From Pseudoscleropodium purum (lineage: Eukaryota > Streptophyta > Bryopsida > Hypnales > Brachytheciaceae), in NCBI GenBank assembly GCA_963969395.1, contig OZ017801.1, positions 7,938,501 through 8,002,500 on the forward strand: DNA of 64,000 nucleotides, given 5' to 3'. The notes beneath the pieces were generated by a model. It searched no databases. It was not told the origin of the DNA and was given only the letters and a program-made list of their open reading frames with translations. Each line of letters begins with the position of its first letter. The stretch's first letter is position 1. Positions 55,530 to 64,000 of this stretch are shown piece after piece. The position numbers and the translations under genes are program-made.

Positions 55530-58500
55530 TCATACCCACTATAAGGGATAAGTGGTCACCATTAAATCTGTTTCACACTTTATCCTTGAGAAAAGTAGAG
55601 AAGAGAAGCACCTTTCATCTTCCACTGATCCAAGGACGTGAACCATTGCAAGTTGTGCTAACTTCACATACTCATCCATGGTCTTTGACAAAACTAGATT
55701 TGCATCTAGCAACCTCCAAAGCTTGGTTAGTGGGTTAACCACTTGACCTTTGCTAGTACCTAGAGGAGGTAACTCCATCATATGATCACAATTATGGATC
55801 ATGGCACATTTAAAGATGATTTGTTGCTCTTCCAACTTGCAACAATCAAAGAGTAGAAGGATGAACCTTTGATTACCATCAGCTTCTATACCAATCCACT
55901 TTGGCATGCAATAAAAGTCCTCAAGAATAGTCAGATGCTTTCTAAAATGAACCTCAACATTTTCTTGCTACCAGTACTATGTATACAATACACCAAGTGC
56001 ATCCATCAAGTTATGGGAGGAAAAGCAAGATTTGACTTTGTCAAGCATTTGAGTAGCCGCTTTTGCAAACAAGGAAGCCAAAAGTTTCATTTGTTAGATT
56101 GAAATTTCACTCAATATAAAACTAACCCCCATTCCTATAGTCAACCAAAAAACAATTGATGGAATTCACTAGACTCAACTTTTTGCAATAGTGTGAAGCG
56201 GCCCTAAAAGTCCTTTATTGTTTTAAAAACTCCAAATTCAAGTAAAAGCCTTGATTTCTCAAATATGACGTTCCTAGCCCAAAACTATATATGCAATGTG
56301 AAATTACAAAATGAAAGGCAACAAATGGGGAAGAAAGACGTACCAATCACATCTAATTTAATACACTCCAATAAGGCTATAAAATCTGGTTGTGTGAGCC
56401 TTTCTCCCTCATAACGAGCTGACAAGGCTTTTATCACCTACTAAAAACACCAAAGTTGGTGCAGGCTCATTCATGTCAATTTGAAATGTCAACTTGATAC
56501 TCTCATGATTAAACAATCAAAGTTGATTAAACATAAGGGAAGTTGGTCCAAATAATGTTGTGTCTGGATTCAAGAACAACTTATACAACTTCAACTAGCA
56601 CTCTATCAAAACTACTGTGAACTCCTGGAAAAAAATATCTCTTTTTTGAGCTACATTCACCAAAACATTCATAGTCTCCAAGAGTAATAACAATGCAGCC
56701 ATACTAAAAAATAGATAAGGATTGAGCAACTGAACTAGCAAAGCCTATACCAACATACATCCAAGCCAAAACATATAAATAATTTAAAAAAAATAAAAAA
56801 CAACATTGAACATGAACAAAAGCCTAATAATAAATTTAAAAAAAATAGAATACACCATTGAATATGAAGAAAAGTCTAATAATAAATTTTGAAAATAGAA
56901 TACAACATTGTATATATTCAAAGGAAAGCCTATCAATATTTTAAAGAATAAAAAGAACATAGAACATGAAGGAAAGCCTATTAATAATTTAAAAAAAATA
57001 GAAGACAACATAGAACACAAAGAAAAACCTTTTAATAATTAAAGAAAGAAAGAAAACAACATTAAATATGAAGGGAATCCTATTGATAATTTAAAGAAAT
57101 AGAAAAGAACATGAAGGGAAGCCTATTAGTAATTTCAAAAATAGAAAACAACATAGAACATGAAAGGGAGCTTATTAATAATTTAAAAAAAATAGAAGAC
57201 AATGTAGGACACAAAGAGAAGCCTTTCAATAATTATATAAATAAATTAAAAAAAACCTTTGAACATGAAAATAAGCCTCATCAAAATTAAAAAGAAACAT
57301 ACAAAAGCATGAATAAAACTAAGAGCCTACTCTTGCTCGAGGACCCCATTTCTTGCAGTTTTTGTCTGCATCCATCTTTGCTATTAAATTTTTATATTTG
57401 GCTGTGACACGATAAAGGGGAGAAATCATGCCCTTTATACTCTTCAACAGCTTTCCATTAAAATGGCAAGACCATGGAATTCGGCAAGCTTCTTTAGGCT
57501 TTTGGTGAAATAGTTGTAATAGCTCCTCAATAACTCTTCAATCACATGTATGATTATAAGCTCATTCAAGGTCTGAATAGCCAAATTGAGTTTATAACCA
57601 TAACAATGCATTCCTACCATAAATGGCACCCATAGATCCACCAATTTTGTTGTTACCCCATTTTTGCAGCTATGGAATGTAATGACACCAACAGCTCCAA
57701 AACATACAAGCTTGGATGCAATTGCACTTGCATCTAGGCCCATCTTGTTTTACAAAGCTATCAAAATCACTCCTAGAAGCTCTTTTGCTATAATTTTAGT
57801 TGTATCAAGCTTTTGCAAGTGTACAAGCATTGGGACTCTAGTTGAATTTTGCATGACATATATGTGAATTGCCATCCACGATGTATTATCTACAGTTGAT
57901 GTCTCATCACATGTTAGAGCCACATACATTGCAATACCTATAATTTCCCTCATTTTGATTTTTACAAAATCATACATATGATTCGCCATCAACCAACTAG
58001 ATCCATCGCTTCAATGAACTGTTGGCAAGATTAGGACTTCTAAAAGCTTATACAAGGCAAATCTAGACTCAAATTCAACCATTGGACATCCATCAAACAA
58101 CAATTGAAATAGAGTTGCAAATTGTACACATTTCCTCTTATTCTCAACCAAAGTGGCATTGTTGAGTTGCTAGAGAATAGTGGTGGGTCTTCTAGCAATG
58201 AAGAGAAGCATGTTCTTGTGCTTATCACATGTATTGTGTTTCCTCAAGCCATGTCACTTCGGCCTCAAAATACAATCTTTACCTCCGATTTCGGAACAAG
58301 GAATGCACTTTACTTGGTGCATGATCCCATTATCAACCACCTTGCCAAATTGCCGTAGGCAATTTGGCAGACCATTCAGTCTGAAACTTTCTAGTTGCCT
58401 CGTAGCTTTTCTTAAATGACCAAGCCTTCTTCTAATCTTGTTTATTAGCTCCTACTTGTGCACTAGACCCTAGTTCAAGTTCCTCTGCATTATCGTTGCT

Positions 58501-59110
58501 TAAGCTGCCATATTCAACACCAGACCACATTCTTTCATTTGAAAACTCTTTGAAATTAGGATCATCCTCACTATATACGTAGCGGGAGGAGTCACTCGAT
58601 ACATTTACAACCCATGGAAATAATGATAGCACAAGAGTATTGTTCCTTACTCCCTTGATTGAATTCCCCCTTTGATTGGAAGTGCTTGAAGGAACAATCA
58701 CAACCCTAACCGTTTCATGTATGGCTTTCACACTCGAGCTTCTACCTCTCTGCAAATCATTTCAAGTAGAGGTGTATCTATAGACACATTATTGCTAGGG
58801 CTCAATGTTGCCAAGGTAGCCAACTCCTCAGCTCTAATAGCATCAATGATAACCATATTTGCACCTTGTTGAAGAGTTATTGTGTTCAAAGGATTTCTAG
58901 GCGTCTTATAAAAAGATCTGATGTTATTTTTCTCTCTCGCTCATTTCTTCCTGAGTTGTTTGCTTACACGTGCATCTTGGAGGACTTTTCTTGTTGTTGC
59001 TTGAGCCATTAATTCCAACCTTGTCTTTTTCTTACGTGCTCCCTCCTTCTTTGCAAGTGCCTCTGTGGCTACTCGTTCCTCCCTCTCAGCATATGGTTGC
59101 ACCCTAAATA
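55530..59110 (-). pseudogene. hAT transposase remnant, ZNF862-like group
   Basis: Minus-strand pieces in order: a charged N-terminal stretch about 59105-58935 (REERVATEALAKKEGARKKK), 58755-58432, about 58360-58190 (CSEIGGKDCILRPKCHGLRK), 57992-57750 (VALTCDETSTVDNTSWMAIH), 57743-57444 (ASKLVCFGAVGVITFHSCKN, VGMHCYGYKLNLAIQTLNEL), and 55907-55539 (QLAMVHVLGSVEDERCFSSL). The CDE...VDNTSW block, the HC...NLA...TL block and the C-terminal VGSVEDERCFS dimerisation motif are those of ZNF862-like hAT proteins. A minisatellite (56790-57290) and about 1.5 kb without clear coding separate the last two pieces, an intron or an insertion. Broken by stops and shifts. By family knowledge it would cut and paste elements with 8-bp target duplications; a link to the GC-rich elements nearby is only a guess. 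Confidence 0.75.
56790..57290. repeat. roughly 50-bp minisatellite, about ten units
   Basis: The landmark AAGCCTATTAATAATTTAA and variants recurs about every 43-53 bp from 56820 to 57274, alternating with GAACATGAAGGAAA-like and AGAAGACAACAT-like stretches. It lies within the hAT remnant. Confidence 0.85.
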
Positions 59111-60817
59111 ATGAACGCTCTATTTGTTAAATTGTAAGCAAAAAAAAAATTGTTAAATCTATACAAACCCTAAATTGTAAGCTATAGCATGCAAACTCAA
59201 CCACCTATGTGAGGTATATACAAAAGCAAACAAGTGCATACTATATGCAGATGGAAACAAGGAATTAGTTAGAGCAAATTCAGTAAAGAGATAATTTCAG
59301 TAGGTAGACCAAGAGCAAACAAGGGATAAACAAGGAATCACTCAAAACAAATGAGGTGAAGAGGTAATGTAAGCATGTAGACCAAGAGCAAACAAGGGAC
59401 AAATAAGAAATCACTCAAAGCAAATGAGGTGAAGAGGTAATCTAAGCATGTAGATCAAGAGCAAGCAAGTTAGCAAGGGACAAACCTGATTGTGAGAGAG
59501 AATGAAGGTGATGGTGTGAGGCAAGAGTGATACAAAGTAGTGCCCGGTAGGAGAAAATGTGGGCAATGGGATGATAAAACATAATTCTCTCTATTTCGAG
59601 TGAATTCAAAGCCTCCACTAATTGCAACACTTGCACCTTGTACTTGCTTTCTACTCCACTTTGTTGCATTCAAGAATCACGTACAAATCCCACTAAATGG
59701 CATCAAAAACTGAAGCTTGTTCACAACCTCTAGGCTCCTAGCCCTCAACCATTAATATAATTCTTGCGATAAGGTAGTACAAAAGAAATGCAAATTGGCT
59801 TCAATGCAACGGGAGGAAGAGTCCATCTGGCTATATTGCATTTAACTCAAGATTGAAATGGGTGACATGGCCATAAAGGAGGTATGTATTTTGGCAATTT
59901 TGAGATAAAGAGGGCTAGAGTTTGGACGCACTTAGGCAATCTCACCCTAAATCGTGGTGTCAAAGTTGAGAGAGGGTTTGGTGACACCAAGAATTATATT
60001 ATCCTAATATGGAGTCCATCTGGCACTTTAACTTAATATGTGTTTTGTCATTTGGCTTCTAAGGCCTTTTAACACTAAAATTGTCCTAAGGTCAGTTGCC
60101 AAATATTTTTTTGATAACAATCTAGCTAGTAATAGCCAAAAAACACACATTGATGCCTCCTATGCTAGGGCTTGATTTGAGTATTTTGCAATCATTTCCA
60201 CCAAATAGTTAGATATGGATAATAAGATGAGTCTACATGCTAATGCTTTCTTTTTCTTTAGCTACACTTAAATAAATGCTTCACCATCGATTGTGACTAA
60301 ATAGATAGTATCGGTTTGTTCTTCCTTTGTAATATCCCACTAACCTTTTGATTTTAGTACCACTCTCATCTTGAAAGCCCACACTGCCACACATAGTAAT
60401 TTGTCTTTTAACTTGTCTCCTTCTCTAAAGGCTATATTTGAACTATCTACCATATTTTTGCAACTTTTACATTTATGTTATATCGATTATAGGAATGGTG
60501 TTGTACTAAGTCTCTATCTCTTTGGACTTTTGAAGCACCTCAAATAACTTTAAACAATTTGTTAAGTAACTCCCTAGACATTTACATTAAGTACTATACT
60601 ATGCTTTTATATTTTGCTCTAATACCATATTAAGAAATATATACATGCTTCAACAATCATTGAGCAAAACCTAAATTGATCATTAGAAAGAAATGTATAA
60701 ATACATAGGTGGTTCTTTCTACAACAATGAAAGCTAGAGTCTACAACAATGAAAAGCTAAAGTCTACTATACAAATAAATGTATGAATAATAACTAGAAA
60801 GTGGGAATATTGCCGTG
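59111..60817. other. no recognised gene; local direct repeat
   Basis: At 59300-59470 two similar 75-bp stretches repeat (TAGACCAAGAGCAAACAAGG ... AAATGAGGTGAAGAGGTAAT). The rest is AT-rich with nothing I can call. Confidence 0.5.
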
Positions 60818-61034
60818 CAGGGTTGACACGACATCCGGACGTGGACGTTAGGACGCGGACGTTGTGTCCGCAGCGTCCGCTGACATTCGCGGTCGTCCGC
60901 CTGTCCCCTGCCCGCCTGTCCGCCCGTCCGCCCGTCCGCTTTCCAACGGCGGTCGGGACGCTGCGTCTGCTAGCGTCCGGACGTCCGGAAAACGGACGCT
61001 ATTTTGGGGCGGACGTTGAAATTCATCAACCCTG
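60818..61034 (-). mobile_element. GC-rich hAT-type miniature element, copy 3 (opposite orientation)
   Basis: 217 bp with ends CAGGGTTGAC and ATCAACCCTG and a perfect 8-bp duplication TTGCCGTG (60810-60817 and 61035-61042). Read on the minus strand it has the same left block (CGTCCGCCCCAAAATAGCG) and right block (GCGAATGTCAGCGGACGCTG) as copies 1 and 2. No coding capacity. Confidence 0.9.
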
Positions 61035-61042
61035 TTGCCGTG

Positions 61043-62100
61043 AGTATTATCTTTAATACCAAGGTCTCCAAAATTACAAACTATGATGTGTTTTCCAGCA
61101 TGGCCTTTGTCATATTCCTCTATAGTAATACCCATGATCCAAGTTGGCATATATCTAAACTTGAAGCGTGGATCATTCAGAAACCAATTTGGAACCAAGG
61201 CTTGCCATCTTGTTCTTCTCTTGGATAAGGTAGGTGGTTCAAATCCTAAACCTTCATTTGGAATTGGTAACTGTGTATCAAAATACTCAATAGAGTATTG
61301 TGATTCTGAAGCAACAAAGTCCTCTCTACACTCACCTTCTATGTCCACTTCCTTAAATATTTGTTGAATCTTCCTTCAAACGAATTTGCTTTACCATTTT
61401 TCTAGCTCTTGTTATTAATGAAGATATGTCCAAAGTCGTCTCAATTTGTGGCCTAACCCAAGCTCTCTTGGTTGCTTTCCATGACAACTATCCTTCAGCC
61501 TCCACCTCTTCCTTAATTGCTTTCCTTTATCCATTAATTTGTTTTTTCTCTTCATTGATTTGATTTCTCCAAATTCATGCCTCTAGCCTCTAACCTCCAC
61601 TACTGTCATGACTTGCATCTTCTTTTGACTTGGAGAGTTTAGAATCTCCTCTAAAATTGGGCGCTTGCCCTTTCTCTTTACATATTGTTGGACATTGTTT
61701 GTCTATGTGTGGTCTTCTAGAACCAAAGTCTTGTTTCACTCCAAAAATAGACTCATTGGCTATATTCTCTCTTCTATGAAGGACCTTAGCATTGTTGGAA
61801 GTTTGGAATTCGTAGGTAATGTGACTTGTAATGAGGTACCCTTTTCTTCAGAGGTATGATTTATATCCCCTTTTCTTAGATACATGATATCCCTCAAAAT
61901 TGCTGCAATGTGTTCAAAGAACTTCTGCTTTTCTTTCCAACCCAATAACTTGATTGTATGCCTATACCACAAATGTGGTGCATGCTTCGCCTCTCCAAAC
62001 ATATCCCTCTTATTCCAAATTGTTGGCCTCGGCAATGCAAACAAGAATCTTTTCTTAAGCAATTGCAAAATCTTCTATACACCAACTTCATCTAGTCTTT
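61043..62100 (-). pseudogene. decayed coding frame, unknown family, ending at GC-rich element copy 3
   Basis: Minus-strand pieces at 62068-61760 (RDMFGEAKHAPHLWYRHTIK, HIAAILRDIMYLRKGDINH) and 61348-61043 (KRRTRWQALVPNWFLNDPRF, GITIEEYDKGHAGKHIIVCN) read like one protein with stops and shifts between them; the intervening part is basic and serine-rich. The protein-like reading stops where the GC-rich element is inserted. Family not recognised; likely transposon-derived. Confidence 0.4.
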
Positions 62101-63772
62101 ATTGTCCCACCTAAAATTCTATTTTTTTTACATCTTGTTCCAATTTCATCACACTAAAAGCTTTGCTAATCTCTCCCATGAAATTTTCAAACCCTAGTCT
62201 TGTCTTCCTATAGCTATATTCTCTCGCTAAACTTTGAACTCGCCAATTGCATTGTAGGAATTTATTGTTGCTATAAAAACTACTTGCAACCTAGTCCTCA
62301 AAAATTGCATTGCTATGAACATTGCTTATAGGCTAGCTCTCACAATTACTATATCTTTATGTTCTACCATTTAAAGAGTTTAGAACTTGGGCTAGATTTG
62401 CAAATTGGCAAGCTTTGGTAAAAACAATGATCCAATCAATGTTCAAATGAATGCAAATTGTAGGGATTGAGAATGTGACATCTACAAGCAAGAACAAATT
62501 TCTTTTGCTAAAAAATCACAAATAAAATTTCCTCAGAGGATTCTTATCTTCCACATTATGCCTTCAACAATGAACTCTATAACGAATCCCATAAAGAAGA
62601 ATATAAAACTAATTCTAATGACTATTTGACCACCTCCTCCAATGTTTATATATACATTAGGATTAAAATGTGATCCAACCCAATTTCCTAATATAGGATT
62701 CCAAATTTATAAAAAATGCCCTTTCAATAGCCATATCTTTTTTTCCATGTTATACATTATCAAATTAAAAAAAAAATTATATATTTAATTTCTATTCCAA
62801 GCTTCAATTTCATATTTCCAATTTTTTCTTCAATACTATGGTCCGCATTGTAAAATATTGTCACCAAGCACAATTGCAACTCTTTTGGACATCAACATCT
62901 TTTAGAGGTTAAACTACCATAATATAGTACATGTTGAAAATAAGGTGGAATAGTCAAATTTCTTTGCAACTTCTAGTTAGAGGATCTTATACCTAACTTG
63001 AATGTATACTTCTCCACCAATTTTTAGACTCTAATTCTTTAGCATTTCTAAGATTATTTATGTTCAAAGCAAGTTTAATAAGTCTTTTCTAATCATTTCA
63101 ATTTTCAAAAGGTGAAGGCTCAACTTTGAAACTTTTAAAGAAAAATGCTTGTCTTTGCTACATGAAAATATTGTTTAAAAATTGAGTTGGAAATCTACAA
63201 AACAAAAAATCTAAGAAAAAAGAATTTCATACTCATCCTTGAAATAATCATAAATGAAAGTGTGCATAAGATAATAGAAAAAACAAATTGCTAATAAATG
63301 TGACATATGATTGAAACATGCCACTCCTAATTATGGGAAAAATGTTGTAGAAAACCATCCAAGCCTTATGTACTTTTTTGTTAAAAAATTGTGAATACTC
63401 AATAAGAAGCAAACCTCATAGTTATTTCTTGGGTGACATTTCATGCCTACCTACAAAACATAATTTGTCATATCTTATTCTTCACTCATTAGAATGGGAT
63501 GAATAAAAATTTTCCTTATACATATGGATCTATTTAAGAAGAAAAAATATTTTTCCAATTTAAAAAAAACATTTTTAGCTACTTGAAAGTTCTAAGAAAT
63601 AAAATAAACAACATACATCTTCAACAAAAAACTTGATTCTTTGACAAGTTGGCTCATTGGAAAGTTAAAAAAATCCCCACATTATATATGAGTTTTATAA
63701 AATACCATCAAGGATTGTATTCGTAGGTGCCTACCCCAAACCCCTGTTTTTGTCAATGAAACACTTCAGGGG
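62101..63772. other. no recognised gene
   Basis: AT-rich, no protein-like frame. Towards 63772 it ends in CACTTCAGGGG followed by TTAA, the form of a right end of a TTAA-flanked element whose left end I did not find. Confidence 0.4.
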
Positions 63773-63776
63773 TTAA

Positions 63777-64000
63777 TCCCTCATTTCCAAAGGGGACCAA
63801 AAAAGTCCTCACATAGTTTTAAGTTCAATTGAAAGTGCTGTAACTTTTGCATCATATATCCAAATTCAATAAAATTTGTTGGAAAATTCTTACTCTCTCT
63901 TCTAATTTGTGTCGTAAAATTTTTAGATTGATCCAAGATGAATCAATGTTATAGAAGCCAATCAAAGTTCATTGGTTCAATTTGAATTCACCTAATTGCA
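63777..64000. mobile_element. TTAA-flanked element, copy 7, runs off the window
   Basis: TTAA at 63773-63776 then TCCCTCATTTCCAAAGGGGAC, followed by stretches like those inside copies 1 and 2 (GTGCTGTAACTTTTGCATC). The other end is outside the window, so the call rests on one end only. Confidence 0.5.

Noticed and set aside
56784..57020. 78-codon phenylalanine-rich frame
   Set aside because: It is a translation of the 50-bp minisatellite.
61225..61250. GGTTCAAATCC resembling a tRNA T-arm
   Set aside because: No acceptor stem, D-arm or anticodon arm around it; it lies in a decayed coding frame.

Overview
This is a 64 kb piece of an AT-rich, repeat-dense eukaryotic nuclear genome with one clearly functional gene type, an alpha-tubulin. 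The tubulin protein, its four introns with GT/AG borders, the kinds of transposon remnants (copia, CACTA, a ZNF862-like hAT transposase) and the AT-rich non-coding background point to a plant, most likely a non-flowering land plant such as a moss or liverwort. That placement is inference. There are no operons, no rRNA, no CRISPR array and no convincing tRNA.

Layout. Positions 1-4448 and 11022-15469 are the two arms of a large inverted repeat. Every paired position sums to 15470, and I saw a single substitution (4320/11150). Each arm carries the 3' part of an alpha-tubulin gene, so two tubulin copies face each other tail to tail. The right copy is complete (14694-17101, minus strand, five coding exons, 449 codons). 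The left copy is cut by the window edge at codon 244. The 6.57 kb spacer (4449-11021) is single-copy here and holds decayed coding sequence of unknown family. A GC-rich, CpG-rich stretch lies upstream of the complete gene (about 17102-17960).

From about 18 kb to the end I see no intact gene. The region is layered transposon debris. (a) A family of elements flanked by TTAA with CCCCT-type inverted ends (piggyBac-like signature) occurs in both arms and at 21109, 22737, 36535, 51159 and the right edge. The copy at 51159 sits inside a 97-bp tandem array, and that array reveals the empty site. (b) Three short, strikingly GC-rich elements (29587-29828, 43126-43501, 60818-61034) have CAGGGTTGAC ends and 8-bp target duplications (two perfect, one 7/8), the signature of hAT-type non-autonomous elements. 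(c) Two non-autonomous CACTA elements carry 3-bp duplications (41295-43017 and 54259-54473). The second interrupts a dead copia gag-pol on the minus strand (53430-54940). (d) A decayed ZNF862-like hAT transposase lies on the minus strand (55530-59110) with a roughly 50-bp minisatellite inside it. (e) Several decayed open frames of unrecognised, probably transposon-borne proteins lie at 28770-30136, 33840-34425, 40180-40745, 44390-46010, 46255-47223 and 61043-62100.

The most notable points are the near-identical tubulin palindrome, which needs to be separated from an assembly fold-back, and the GC-rich hAT-like miniature family with target-site duplications in an AT-rich genome.
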